Source: Botryobacter ruber (GTDB taxonomy: Bacteria; Bacteroidota; Bacteroidia; Cytophagales; Hymenobacteraceae). Taken from it: a stretch of 64,000 bases of DNA. A program made the translations under genes and the position numbers. Numbering within the stretch: position 1 is the stretch's first letter; the number at the start of each line of letters is the position of its first letter. A model generated the notes under the pieces. That model ran no database searches. It saw only the letters and a program-made list of their open reading frames with translations, and was not told the DNA's origin. The stretch is from NCBI RefSeq assembly GCF_003347595.2, contig NZ_QCZK02000016.1, positions 1 to 64,000 of the forward strand, given 5' to 3'. This document shows positions 9,289 through 18,227 of the stretch, in pieces.

Positions 9289-9693
9289 TTAAGTATGCAG
9301 CACACCCTGCATCTGTAACAGGCTTATATCTATCAGGTTATCTTCGGTAATAGAGTCAGGCACAAACACATACTTCTTATCATATATTTTAGTGGCTACA
9401 TAGTAGCTCACCCAGTACTCATTGTTGATATGAAAGATGGCCGGATCTATGGGCTCTATCAGCACAAAGCTTTTCGGTTCTACCCTTTCGAACATATGCC
9501 GCAGTACGGAAGTTTTTAACTCGACATCGTCTACCACGCCATATCCTTTAGAGGCAACCAATACGTTGTCGAGCGGGAAGTTGTTGTTGTTGATCAGGTA
9601 TACATGCCAGAACTGCTCCCCCGATTCGTCAAGCGAGGGGGCTATAGCTATGGAAACACCTTCTACTGTATTGAACTCAATATCTTTTTTCAT
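9289..9693 (-). CDS. Conserved hypothetical protein downstream of lipB
   Basis: This soluble 134-residue protein has no signal peptide or membrane helix. It is rich in beta-type residues and has a tract reading VYLINNNNFPLDNVLVASKGYG. I do not recognise a family with known function. The start is taken at the ATG at 9693, which overlaps the end of lipB by 17 bp; an ATG at 9717 would overlap more. The overlap makes an operon with lipB likely. Confidence 0.7.
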   Translation of the reverse strand: MKKDIEFNTVEGVSIAIAPSLDESGEQFWHVYLINNNNFPLDNVLVASKGYGVVDDVELKTSVLRHMFERVEPKSFVLIEPIDPAIFHINNEYWVSYYVATKIYDKKYVFVPDSITEDNLIDISLLQMQGVLHT

Positions 9694-10450
9694 TTGCTGT
9701 AACGGTAATGGTGGCATCAAACAGGTTTGCCAGGTGGTTCAGCAGCTTTTCTTCTACCTCCTCCAGGGCCACTTCATAGCCCAGCTCTTTGGCCAGCGAA
9801 GTCACCTGTTTATCGGCTATACCACATGGTACTATGTTATTAAAATAGGAAAGATCGGTGTTGATGTTGAAGGCAAAACCGTGCATGGTTACCCAGCGGC
9901 TGCACTTCACGCCCATGGCACAGATTTTCCGGGGATTTACCTGCTGCTCGTGGTCGAGCCACACGCCTGTCAGCCCCGGAATGCGGCCTGCGGTAAGGCC
10001 ATAGTCCTGCAGCGTCAGAATGATGGCTTCTTCCAGGTAGCGGAGGTATTTGTGGATGTCGGTAAAGAAGTTGTCCAGGTCCAGGATGGGGTAGCCCACT
10101 ATCTGGCCGGGACCATGGTAGGTAATATCGCCGCCGCGGTTAATCTTATAATACGTAGCGCCTTTGGCTTTGAGCAGTTCCTCGCTTATGAGCAGGTGCG
10201 ATTCGTGGCCGCTTTTGCCCAGCGTGTACACGTGCGGGTGCGAACAGAACAGCAGGTAGTTTGGTGTAGGAAGCTGCGCATCCGGAGCTGCTGCCCTGTT
10301 CCGGGCCTTTATATCCAGCACCTGGCTGAAGAGCCGGTCCTGGTAGTCCCAGGCCTCTTTGTAATCCATCTGGCCCAGGTGCTCAAACTGTACTTGTTTA
10401 TTTTGTAACACGAATCTGCTGTCTCCTATCAATTGTTTCTCCTCCGGCAA
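9677..10450 (-). CDS. lipB: Octanoyl transferase LipB
   Basis: LipB moves an octanoyl group from acyl carrier protein to the lipoyl domains of 2-oxoacid dehydrogenases and the glycine cleavage system. Signatures are RGGDITYHGPGQIVGYPIL, the lysine motif RKICAMGVK and the catalytic cysteine in VPCGIAD. Family homology begins at about KQVQFEHLG. Upstream of that the only in-frame start before a stop codon is TTG at 10450, giving 257 residues; the next ATG would cut into the conserved domain. A TTG start is therefore likely. The downstream hypothetical gene overlaps its 3' end. Confidence 0.94.
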   Translation of the reverse strand: MPEEKQLIGDSRFVLQNKQVQFEHLGQMDYKEAWDYQDRLFSQVLDIKARNRAAAPDAQLPTPNYLLFCSHPHVYTLGKSGHESHLLISEELLKAKGATYYKINRGGDITYHGPGQIVGYPILDLDNFFTDIHKYLRYLEEAIILTLQDYGLTAGRIPGLTGVWLDHEQQVNPRKICAMGVKCSRWVTMHGFAFNINTDLSYFNNIVPCGIADKQVTSLAKELGYEVALEEVEEKLLNHLANLFDATITVTANEKRY

Positions 10451-10590
10451 CGCCTGGCATACCTGAACTTAATAACCACAGGAAAGGTATATATAGTTCC
10501 TCTGATAAAGGCTTTAGCGGGTACGACACCTATTTAAATCTGGCTGAAAAACCGTTTATTCTTCAGAATGAGGCAATTTATGAGTTTTTC

Positions 10591-10950
10591 ATGGCTTCTC
10601 AAACTAATCACATCCATACCGGCCAAAGCGGTGAAGACAGCGCTGTAAATTTTCTGCGGACCAAAGGCTATACCATCCGCTTCCGGAACTACCGGTATAA
10701 GCGGGCCGAAATAGACATCATTGCCGAACATAACGGGATACTGGTATTTGTAGAGGTAAAAACACGCGCTTCGGATAAATTCGGCTACCCCGAAGAAGCA
10801 GTAGGCGCCAAAAAAGAACGCTTACTGATAGCTGCGGCAGAGAACTACATCTACCACACCAACTGGCAGCACGACATCCGCTTCGATATTATCTCCATTA
10901 CACTGGGCACGACGCCTGTCATTTACCATATCGAAGATGCTTTTCACTAA
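10591..10950 (+). CDS. yraN: YraN/UPF0102 family nuclease-like protein
   Basis: This 119-residue protein belongs to the YraN (UPF0102) family, which has a restriction-endonuclease-like fold and an uncertain role in DNA processing. The core motif is intact: GEDSAVNFLRTKGYTI followed by RAEIDIIAEHNGILVFVEVKTR, carrying the Glu-Asp-(Glu/X)-Lys type acidic cluster. It is divergent from lipB with a 140 bp gap between them, and is followed by a three-copy block of the intergenic repeat. Confidence 0.93.
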   Translation: MASQTNHIHTGQSGEDSAVNFLRTKGYTIRFRNYRYKRAEIDIIAEHNGILVFVEVKTRASDKFGYPEEAVGAKKERLLIAAAENYIYHTNWQHDIRFDIISITLGTTPVIYHIEDAFH

Positions 10951-10992
10951 GAGAAACCAGACGGACTACAGTATCTATTACCGGCCTGAAAA

Positions 10993-11130
10993 GGAGCAGA
11001 GGCAGTGGTGACTGGTGCAGCAGAATAATTTCCTCCTTCCGGAGCTTATTTTGTTCTGCTGCACCTGCCTCCAATGCCTCTGCTGTTCAAAATTACGCTG
11101 CTGCCCCTGTCACCACTCTCTCTGCACAAC
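10993..11130. repeat. Three copies of the 30-bp intergenic repeat (one reverse, two forward)
   Basis: Reverse copy 10993-11023, forward copies 11056-11088 and 11097-11130. The first two face each other and could form a long imperfect hairpin around 11025-11055. Located between the 3' end of yraN and the 3' end of the YwqK-like lipoprotein gene, so it lies in a convergent gap and may act as a terminator region. Confidence 0.75.
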
Positions 11131-11132
11131 AA

Positions 11133-12035
11133 TTACCGCTGTGCGGAGCGTTTATCCAGCTTTCCTTTTTCGAAAATGGTGGTGCCGTGGCGGTCGTACT
11201 CTTTTATCAGGAAGGGCTCAAATGGCTCGTCGTAGGCAGTCTTCGGATACTGGAATTCGTAGTGGCGGCGGTTCCGGAAGTCGTAATGTTTGATCCAGAC
11301 GCCAACTTTGCGCCCCTTCTCGTACTGCCCCGACCACTCCAGCTGGCCGTTCTCGTAGAAGCGGTAGTAGGTACCCTGCACTTCGCCGAATTCGTATGGG
11401 ATTACTTCTTTTATCTTTTTGGTTCCGTCGTAATAAGTCACGATCGCATCGCGCTGCAGCCCTTTTTCAAAGTGTTCTTTATCGACAAGCGTGTGATCGT
11501 CGTTGTTGCGGTAGCGCTCCCAGCGCAGGTGTTTGGTGCCTACATAAAAATAGCCTTCTTCCACCACCTGTTTGCCCTGTTTCTTTTTATAAGGACCGTG
11601 CAGCACCTTAAATTTTTCGGGATCTACCTCACCGCTTGTCCGGTAGATCTTTTTCTTTTTTACATCGAAAAAATATTTCAGCGGCGCATAGGAGTTGGGC
11701 TCCTCATAATCACGCAGGTAACTGAACGTTTCCAGTATCTGCCTGTCGCCTTTGCCGCCGGACTTCACAAAGCCGCGCTTTACTTTATAACCCATAAAGT
11801 AGCGCTTGTTCCGCTTCTTCTTTTTCTTTTTTTGCTCCTCAACCTCCTCTTTAGGCTCCTCCAGCATGGGTTTGGCAGTATCTGCCATGGCCACAGTGTT
11901 GTTTTTAGCCATTTCTTTCTGCATGGCACGGTTCAGGTTATAGTCGCTGTTGAACTTGCTAGAGCCACAGCCACTTAACGCCAACAGGTAAAATCCTGCC
12001 ACTACAGAAAATATAAACCGAAAAGAAAAATTCAT
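11133..12035 (-). CDS. Lipoprotein with YwqK/MORN-like repeats
   Basis: This 300-residue exported lipoprotein has a signal peptide with lipobox LALSGC (Cys23). After a low-complexity KKKKKK/EEE region near residue 70, it carries repeated short strands such as YFYVGTKHLRWERY, YYDGTKKIKEVIPY and YFYENGQLEWSGQYEKGRKVG (only part quoted), typical of YwqK/MORN-type repeats that form a beta-stack. These are widespread in Bacteroidota without a settled role. The ATG at 12035 is chosen since the longer frame starts with TTG. Confidence 0.7.
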   Translation of the reverse strand: MNFSFRFIFSVVAGFYLLALSGCGSSKFNSDYNLNRAMQKEMAKNNTVAMADTAKPMLEEPKEEVEEQKKKKKKRNKRYFMGYKVKRGFVKSGGKGDRQILETFSYLRDYEEPNSYAPLKYFFDVKKKKIYRTSGEVDPEKFKVLHGPYKKKQGKQVVEEGYFYVGTKHLRWERYRNNDDHTLVDKEHFEKGLQRDAIVTYYDGTKKIKEVIPYEFGEVQGTYYRFYENGQLEWSGQYEKGRKVGVWIKHYDFRNRRHYEFQYPKTAYDEPFEPFLIKEYDRHGTTIFEKGKLDKRSAQR

Positions 12036-12220
12036 CCCAGACAAAATAAATCAGACATTAAAAAATTTGAGCTGCCTTTTTTGTTTTAACCAAACAACTG
12101 GTAGTGCAACGTAAATATGCACATAAATCATATACGTACCAATGCAGCAATATTTTAACTACCCTTATAACTAAACCTGCGGGTACATAGTTTCAATTAC
12201 GCACCAGCCCCCTAACGAAG

Positions 12221-12248
12221 AAAGGCAGCGCCAACCGGTGCTGCCTTT
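12221..12248 (-). terminator. Terminator after htpG
   Basis: A 9-bp stem (12221-12229 with 12240-12248, AAAGGCAGC/GCTGCCTTT) lies 30 bp beyond the htpG stop, on the minus-strand path. Its T tract is short, so strength is uncertain. Confidence 0.55.
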
Positions 12249-12277
12249 CCTGCCATTGATGTATTTATTGCTAAACG

Positions 12278-14101
12278 TTACTCTTTGTCGATAAGCTCCA
12301 CGCTTCGCTTCACGAAAGCCGTAAGGGCCGAGCCGGACAGCATGTTCTGCGACAGCAGCGCCAGGTCGAAGGCCTGACGGGCAATGCGCTCCTTGTTGTC
12401 TTCTTTGGCCTTCAGGATGCGCTGGTTAATGCTGTGGTTGGCGTTGATGGTTACGTTGTAGGTATCCGGCATGTCGCCCATAAACATCATACCGCCACCG
12501 CCTGTACGGCTCATGTCCTTCATGCGGCGCATAAACTCGGGTAGCGTAATGACAACGGGTGCATCGTCCGGAGAAAGTGGGGCCACCTCTACCTGCATGT
12601 GCTGGTTACTAATCGCCTGCTCGTATATCTTTTTGATCGACTCTTTCTCCTCGTCGTTCAGTACGCTTTCCTGCAGCTCGTCCTTCTCGATGAGTTTGCC
12701 GGCAGTTTCGGAGTCAACGCGCTTGAGGGTTGTTTTCTCGAGCTTCTGCTCCAGCATGCCAATAAAGTGGCTGTCGATAACGGTGTCGAACTTGAGCACA
12801 TCGTAGCCGCGGTTTTTGGCTGCTTCTACATAAGCATGTTGCTTGTCGGCATCGGTTGTGTACAGCAGCACCAGTTGCTCGTTCTTGTCGGTCTGGCCGG
12901 CCTGCGTCTGCGCTTTGTACTCTTCTATGGTGTAAAACTTATCTTCGGTGTTCTGCAGCAGCACAAAATCTTTGGCTTTCTCATAGAACTTGTCATCGGA
13001 AAGCATGCCGTATTTCACAAACACGCTGATGTCGCTCCAGTTTGTCTCGAAAATAGCTCTGTCTTTCTTGAAAATATCGTTCAGCTTGTCGGCTACCTTT
13101 TTCGTGATGTAAGTGTTGATCTTCTTCACGTTGGTGTCGGCCTGCAGGAAACTGCGGCTCACGTTCAGCGGAATATCCGGTGAGTCGATAACACCGTGCA
13201 GCAGCATCAGGAACTCCGGCACCACATCTTTTACCTCGTCGGTAATAAACACCTGGCGGGAGTACAGCTGAATTTTATTGCGCTGCATCTCAAACTCATT
13301 CTTGATTTTAGGGAAGTACAGGATACCGGTAAGGTTGAACGGGTAATCTACGTTCAGGTGTATCCAGAAAAGCGGCGCCTCTGAGAAAGGGTAAAGCTCT
13401 TTGTAGAAATTCTTGTAATCTTCGTCTGTCAGTTCAGAAGGCTGCTTCGTCCAGATCGGGTTCGGGTTGTTGATGGTTTCGCCTTCGAACTCCACCGGTA
13501 CCGGCAGGAATTTGCAGTACTTGTTCAGGATGGTGCGGATGCGGGCTGCCTCCAGGAACTCATCCGAATCCTGGGCCACATGCAGGATCACGGTTGTGCC
13601 ACGGCTTTCTCTTTCTGCTGCCTCTATTGCAAACTCGGTGCTGCCATCGCATATCCAGCGGGCTGGCGCTGCACCGTCCTGGTACGATTTTGTAACCAGT
13701 TCTACTTTCTCGGCCACCATAAAGGCAGAGTAGAAGCCCAGACCAAACTGACCGATAATCTGGTTTTTGTCGCCAGCGTCTTTGTAACGCTCCACAAACT
13801 CGGTAGCGCCCGAGAATGCGATCTGGTTGATGTATTTCTTTATTTCCTCGGCTGTCATACCGATGCCACTGTCTGCAATGGTAATGGTACGGGCCTCTTT
13901 ATCCACACTCACCACCACTTTCAGCTCGCCCACATCGCCTGTATACTCGCCAATGGCGCCCAGGCGTTTGATCTTCTGGGTTGCATCTACCGCGTTGCTC
14001 ACCAACTCACGCAGGAAAATTTCGTGGTCAGAGTACAGGAACTTCTTGATAATCGGGAAAATGTTCTCGGTGTGAATCGAAATATTACCTCTTTCTTCCA
14101 T
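12278..14101 (-). CDS. htpG: Molecular chaperone HtpG (Hsp90)
   Basis: HtpG (607 residues) is the bacterial Hsp90, an ATP-driven chaperone that helps mature or protect client proteins during heat stress. The N-terminal GHKL ATPase motifs are intact: LRELVSNAVDAT, IADSGIGMT and IGQFGLGFYSAFMVAE. The middle domain (about 220-480) and C-terminal dimer domain (about 490-607) follow without a break. Length is typical for Bacteroidota. It stands alone, with a short palindrome TGACAgctTGTCA at 14210-14222 in its upstream region that may be a regulatory site. Confidence 0.97.
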   Translation of the reverse strand: MEERGNISIHTENIFPIIKKFLYSDHEIFLRELVSNAVDATQKIKRLGAIGEYTGDVGELKVVVSVDKEARTITIADSGIGMTAEEIKKYINQIAFSGATEFVERYKDAGDKNQIIGQFGLGFYSAFMVAEKVELVTKSYQDGAAPARWICDGSTEFAIEAAERESRGTTVILHVAQDSDEFLEAARIRTILNKYCKFLPVPVEFEGETINNPNPIWTKQPSELTDEDYKNFYKELYPFSEAPLFWIHLNVDYPFNLTGILYFPKIKNEFEMQRNKIQLYSRQVFITDEVKDVVPEFLMLLHGVIDSPDIPLNVSRSFLQADTNVKKINTYITKKVADKLNDIFKKDRAIFETNWSDISVFVKYGMLSDDKFYEKAKDFVLLQNTEDKFYTIEEYKAQTQAGQTDKNEQLVLLYTTDADKQHAYVEAAKNRGYDVLKFDTVIDSHFIGMLEQKLEKTTLKRVDSETAGKLIEKDELQESVLNDEEKESIKKIYEQAISNQHMQVEVAPLSPDDAPVVITLPEFMRRMKDMSRTGGGGMMFMGDMPDTYNVTINANHSINQRILKAKEDNKERIARQAFDLALLSQNMLSGSALTAFVKRSVELIDKE

Positions 14102-14209
14102 GTTTATACCTTGATATAATAAAATTTATGTAACCGGATTTTCGTTGGATGTTGCTCCTGCCGAAGCATTTCAAATGCTGTTCCATACCAGTCGCCTGCC
14201 GCCGCTTTG

Positions 14210-14222
14210 TGACAGCTTGTCA
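14210..14222. promoter_or_regulatory. Short palindrome upstream of htpG
   Basis: TGACAgctTGTCA is an interrupted palindrome about 110 bp before the htpG start and about 175 bp before the divergent His-rich gene. It is reported only as a possible operator; it does not match the CIRCE heat-shock element. Confidence 0.25.
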
Positions 14223-14369
14223 GATTTAACTTACCTTTTGCTGATCATCAATCATAATAGTTACACCACAACCTACAGAATGGCACATTTTTAGAGTCAG
14301 GAAAATTTTCACTAAAGTTTCAGCTGCATTAACCATAACAACGTAAATGCAACATTGGTGAATTTATGC

Positions 14370-14377
14370 TACCTTTG
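14370..14377 (+). promoter_or_regulatory. -7 promoter box before the His-rich gene
   Basis: TACCTTTG fits TAnnTTTG and lies only about 18 bp before the GTG start at 14396, implying a very short leader. No good -33 element is seen, which could mean an activator or a repressor site (for example for a Fur/Zur-type protein) shapes this promoter. Confidence 0.5.
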
Positions 14378-14395
14378 TAAAATATCGTATCGCTG

Positions 14396-14743
14396 GTGCA
14401 ACGGCTAAAGTCTTATATCGCCCTCTTTTTACTGCTGCTCTTTGTCCGGGCAATGGTGCCCGACGTATTGCTGCTGAGCCTGCACAGCCACGAGCACACG
14501 ACGCATACCACCCAACACGATCCGCACAAAGCTGAGATCGGCAAGAAGCACACACATTGCGCCGTAGCAGAATTGTTTGGCGCTCCTTATCAGCCATCTA
14601 CAGGCGCCGTTGAACTGACGCCGGTAGTGCATACTTCTGCCTACACCAGCACCTATGCCGGATTACACCAGCAATCTTCTCTCTTCACGGCCTACCTCAG
14701 AGGCCCTCCTCCTGCAGCCCCGACGGCTGTACTTTCGTTCTAA
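14396..14743 (+). CDS. Small His-rich exported protein, possible metal binding
   Basis: This 115-residue protein starts at GTG and has an N-terminal hydrophobic segment (about 7-25) for export or anchoring. A strikingly His-rich patch follows at about 28-57 (HSHEHTTHTTQHDPHK, then KKHTHC), good for binding zinc or copper. The end is Pro/Ala-rich. Similar small His-rich proteins commonly sit just before TonB receptors for metals in Bacteroidota. Here it is 170 bp upstream of such a receptor on the same strand. A metal chaperone or sensor-like role is inferred, not shown. Confidence 0.7.
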   Translation: MQRLKSYIALFLLLLFVRAMVPDVLLLSLHSHEHTTHTTQHDPHKAEIGKKHTHCAVAELFGAPYQPSTGAVELTPVVHTSAYTSTYAGLHQQSSLFTAYLRGPPPAAPTAVLSF

Positions 14744-14913
14744 GGTTGTCTGCGCAAAGCAGGCTGCATTACAACAGCTGCATTTCCGGTCACAGCACCG
14801 GTAATGCGATTTCTGTCAGCTTACCCGGCTTTCTTCTTTAGCATCACAGGTTGTGCCTGTAGTGGTAAAGGCGGCATGGCGCAGGCTGCTAATTTTCTTT
14901 ATTTTTATTTAAC

Positions 14914-17271
14914 GTGCTGATAACCAAAAACATAAAACAGCTGCTGTTGCTGTTTGCGCTACTGGGCATCCTGCTGCCAGCACTGGCACAGGAGCCTGAG
15001 GTTAGCGCTTCTGCAGCAGCACAGGACTGTGGACTTACCTTGTCGGGCAAAGCCATAGATCACGATTCCCGTGAGCCGTTGGTAGGCGCAACAATCCTGC
15101 TGGTGGAGAAAAATATCTCTGCCATAACAGATGTATACGGCAATTACCACTTCCATCACCTGTGCCAGGGCAGTTATACCATCCGGGCAACGTATGTCGG
15201 GTATGAAGAAACCAGCACCACGTTCAGGCTTTCGTCTTCTGCGGTGCGCAACATCACCCTTCATGTCGATTCCAGGACCCTGGGTGCGGTAGAGGTAGTC
15301 GGAAGCCAGGCAGACGAACAGCCGCAGGCAACCGAAACGCTTACCGGCCGGGAGCTGGCCGAAACACAGGGACTGTCGCTGGGCGAGTCGCTGAAAAAGC
15401 TGACAGGGGTGAGTTCTGTGCAAACCGGTCCCAATGTATCGAAACCTGTTATTCATGGCCTCTTCGGCAACCGGGTGCTCATCATCAACAACGGTGTGCG
15501 GCACGAGTCGCAGCAGTGGGGCAACGAACACGCTCCTGAACTTGATCCGCTGATGGCCCGGAAGCTGACGGTGGTGAAAGGAGCGGCTGGCGTGCGCTAC
15601 GGCTCCGATGCCATTGGCGGCATTGTACTGGCAGACCCGGCCCCGCTGCCCGACTCAGCCGGTGCAAAGGGAGCCATTGGCCTGATCGGCAGCACCAATA
15701 CCCGCATGGGCGTGGTGTCCGGGATGGCAGAAGGAAAACTGAACCGCTGGCCCCTGAGCTGGCGCCTGCACTCCTCGCTGAAGAAAGCCGGTTCTGCCCG
15801 CACCCCGGATTACCGCTTGCATAACACCGGATTTGAGGAACAAAACATATCGGCAGGCTTAGGTTACAAGCGATCACGGTTCAGCACGGAGTTATATTAC
15901 AGCTATTTCCACACCAAAACAGGCTTGCTCTCGGCAGCCCACATCGGCAACCTGACGGACCTGGCAAACGCCATTGCCCGCGAACAGCCCGAAACAACCG
16001 GCGACTTCAGCTACACCATTGAGCGGCCTTACCAGGACGTAACACACCAGCTGGCAAAAGCAAAGGGCACTTACAAAACCGGTGAGGCGGGAGAACTGCA
16101 GTTCACCTACGGGTTTCAGCACAACATCCGGCAGGAGTACGACCGCCACCGCCGCCGCGACGACAGCCCGGAGCTGAACCTGGACCTGCTGACACACACC
16201 ACCGAGCTGGTCTGGGAGCATGAGCCGGTAGGGGGCTTGTCAGGAAGCATCGGCGCCAGCACCATCTGGCAGAACAACACCTACGAAGGCAGAGCGCTGC
16301 TGCCCTTCTTCCGCAACAGCACCTGGGGCGTTTTCTGGCAGGAACAATGGCGCAAAGGCAACCTGCAGCTAGAGTCGGGGGTGCGGTATGAGTACAAAGA
16401 CCTGGCGATAAAACGCCGTGAGCAAAACCAGGTACTGCGGCCGGAGTATGTGTTTCATAACTTCTCGGGCAGCTTTGGGGCAATTTATGACTGGGGTTAC
16501 CACCTTATCCTGAAGGGGATTGTCAGCTATGCATCCAGGGCGCCGCACACCTACGAGCTGTTTGCCAACGGCCTGCATAACAGTGCCGCTACCTTTGAGT
16601 TTGGCAACCCCGATTTTATATCGGAAAACGCCATCAGCACCACCGGCACCCTCGTTTACCATTCAAACCACCGCCTGAACGGTGAGCTTAGTCTCTATCA
16701 CAATTTAATACACAATTACATTTACCTGCAGCTGTCTCCGGACTACACCCTGGGCATCAGCGGCGCTTACCTTACCGGGTATTACCAACAGGCCGATGCC
16801 CGTTTCTGGGGCGGCGACCTGAGCCTGCGGTTCAACATCACCGGCAACCTGGTGCTCGAAAATAAAACGTCGGTGGTTCGCGCCCTGAACACAGAGACCA
16901 GCAGCTTTCTGCCCTACATTTCGCCGGACCGCACCGACAATACGCTTCGCTATACGTTTAGCGATAAAGCAGGCAAAGCAGTATCAGGCGCTTATGTGGC
17001 AGCAGGCGGATTGCTGGTCGCCCGGCAGCACCGCTCCGATGCGCAGTCGGACCCGGTATTGGCGGCACCCGCTAATTACTTTCTGCTGCACGCCGAGGCA
17101 GGCACCAACCTGCGTATAGGCAAACAGGAACTGGAGGTAGGCGTAACCGGGAGCAATCTTTTAAACACAGCCTACCGCGATTACCAGAACCGCCTGCGTT
17201 TCTTTGCCGATGAAGTTGGCCGTATCCTTATGTTCAGAGTAAAGGTGCCGCTGCATTTTACCAGAAGTTAA
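14914..17271 (+). CDS. TonB-dependent receptor, probably for a metal or metallophore
   Basis: This outer-membrane receptor (785 residues) begins with GTG. A signal peptide covers about 1-25, then a CarboxypepD_reg-like domain (about 38-118) bracketed by two cysteines (DCGLTLSG and HHLCQGSY) that could form a disulfide. The plug follows (about 135-240, with LGESLKKLTGVSSVQTGPNVSKPVIHG), then a 22-strand-type barrel ending in FRVKVPLHFTRS. TonB energy drives uptake of a bound ligand. The His-rich small gene before it and the lipoprotein after it make a metal substrate such as zinc plausible; substrate is inferred from context. Confidence 0.88.
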   Translation: MLITKNIKQLLLLFALLGILLPALAQEPEVSASAAAQDCGLTLSGKAIDHDSREPLVGATILLVEKNISAITDVYGNYHFHHLCQGSYTIRATYVGYEETSTTFRLSSSAVRNITLHVDSRTLGAVEVVGSQADEQPQATETLTGRELAETQGLSLGESLKKLTGVSSVQTGPNVSKPVIHGLFGNRVLIINNGVRHESQQWGNEHAPELDPLMARKLTVVKGAAGVRYGSDAIGGIVLADPAPLPDSAGAKGAIGLIGSTNTRMGVVSGMAEGKLNRWPLSWRLHSSLKKAGSARTPDYRLHNTGFEEQNISAGLGYKRSRFSTELYYSYFHTKTGLLSAAHIGNLTDLANAIAREQPETTGDFSYTIERPYQDVTHQLAKAKGTYKTGEAGELQFTYGFQHNIRQEYDRHRRRDDSPELNLDLLTHTTELVWEHEPVGGLSGSIGASTIWQNNTYEGRALLPFFRNSTWGVFWQEQWRKGNLQLESGVRYEYKDLAIKRREQNQVLRPEYVFHNFSGSFGAIYDWGYHLILKGIVSYASRAPHTYELFANGLHNSAATFEFGNPDFISENAISTTGTLVYHSNHRLNGELSLYHNLIHNYIYLQLSPDYTLGISGAYLTGYYQQADARFWGGDLSLRFNITGNLVLENKTSVVRALNTETSSFLPYISPDRTDNTLRYTFSDKAGKAVSGAYVAAGGLLVARQHRSDAQSDPVLAAPANYFLLHAEAGTNLRIGKQELEVGVTGSNLLNTAYRDYQNRLRFFADEVGRILMFRVKVPLHFTRS

Positions 17272-17319
17272 TTAACCGCCATGCGTAATGGCATTAAAAA
17301 ATTAAAAATTCAGAAAAAC

Positions 17320-17892
17320 ATGAAGACATTATTCAGACCTTATCTTGCTTTCTTATTCCTCGGAAGTTTACTCACCATCACTGCCTGCAAAGATGATGAA
17401 GTTCCGGAACCAGACGAAGAGCAGGAACTAATCACCACCGTTACCTTGCGCCTCGACCCGGAAGACACCGACAAAGGCCAGAGTGTATCCGCTACCTGGC
17501 GCGACCTGGATGGCCCCGGCGGACAGCCTGAAACAAAAGAAACTTTAACGCTGCAACCTAACATGGTATATAATGGCACATTAACGATTCTGGATGAAAG
17601 CCAGACTGGAAAAACCGTGGATATTACAGCAGAAGTAAGAGAAGAAGGAGAGGAGCACCAGGTGTTTTATGTGGTAGACCCGCAAAGCCTGCTTACCATC
17701 CAGACAACCGACACCGACAACAAAAGCCGCCCGCTTGGGTTGCAAACAACCGTGACAACCGATGAAGTTACCGGCACCGGCACCATACGCATTGTACTAA
17801 AACATCAGCCCAAACTGAAAAGCGCCAGCAGCAACATAAACACCGGCGAAACGGATGTAGACATCAAATTCGATACCATCGTCCAGGATTAG
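17320..17892 (+). CDS. Lipoprotein linked to the TonB receptor
   Basis: This 190-residue lipoprotein has a signal peptide ending in lipobox TITAC (Cys23), followed by an acidic linker (KDDEVPEPDEEQE). The rest is beta-rich with an Ig-like look, including EELITTVTLRLDPEDT-type strands and a region with repeated Thr. I know such lipoproteins from metal-type TonB clusters in this phylum, but not their function. The ATG at 17320 is preferred to the upstream one at 17281, because it places the signal peptide correctly. It lies 48 bp after the receptor and before a terminator. Confidence 0.72.
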   Translation: MKTLFRPYLAFLFLGSLLTITACKDDEVPEPDEEQELITTVTLRLDPEDTDKGQSVSATWRDLDGPGGQPETKETLTLQPNMVYNGTLTILDESQTGKTVDITAEVREEGEEHQVFYVVDPQSLLTIQTTDTDNKSRPLGLQTTVTTDEVTGTGTIRIVLKHQPKLKSASSNINTGETDVDIKFDTIVQD

Positions 17893-17919
17893 TCAACCTG
17901 CATAGAATTAATTTATAAG

Positions 17920-17949
17920 AAAGGCCACTGCATAGTTGCGGTGGCCTTT
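17920..17949 (+). terminator. Terminator of the metal-uptake trio
   Basis: A 9-bp stem AAAGGCCAC/GTGGCCTTT (17920-17928 with 17941-17949) runs into TTTT about 30 bp after the lipoprotein stop. Confidence 0.75.
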
Positions 17950-17992
17950 TGCTTTAGATCCACAGCACGTTGCTGCAGCACATATTAAGGAG

Positions 17993-18111
17993 GAACAGGT
18001 TATCTGAACCGGGATTAAAGCAGAATTAAGGACTTCACAGATTTTACATTTTAACAGAAACAATCTGCTTAATCCAATAATCTGCTACAATCCAGGTTCT
18101 GACAAAACAAT
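17993..18111. repeat. Degenerate AATCTG/AATCC-type intergenic repeat region
   Basis: The gap before the MFS gene holds no gene. It contains repeated short strings such as AATCTGCTTAATCC and TCTGACAAAACAATCTG that resemble, in degenerate form, the ATCC/TTCAGACAAA strings found at 56.3 and 62.2 kb. A copy of the 30-bp repeat follows directly. Confidence 0.35.
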
Positions 18112-18146
18112 CTGCTGCAGCTGCCACCACAACCACTACTGCTGCC
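18112..18146 (+). repeat. 30-bp intergenic repeat, forward copy
   Basis: Variant with CAGCTGCCACCACAACC core, about 80 bp before the MFS transporter start. Confidence 0.7.
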
Positions 18147-18227
18147 AGAAATGAATAAACACCCTTCACGTTACCAATTTTCCGATTACTTGCTCTATAT
18201 TTAAAGCCTTATATCAGAAATAGCGCC

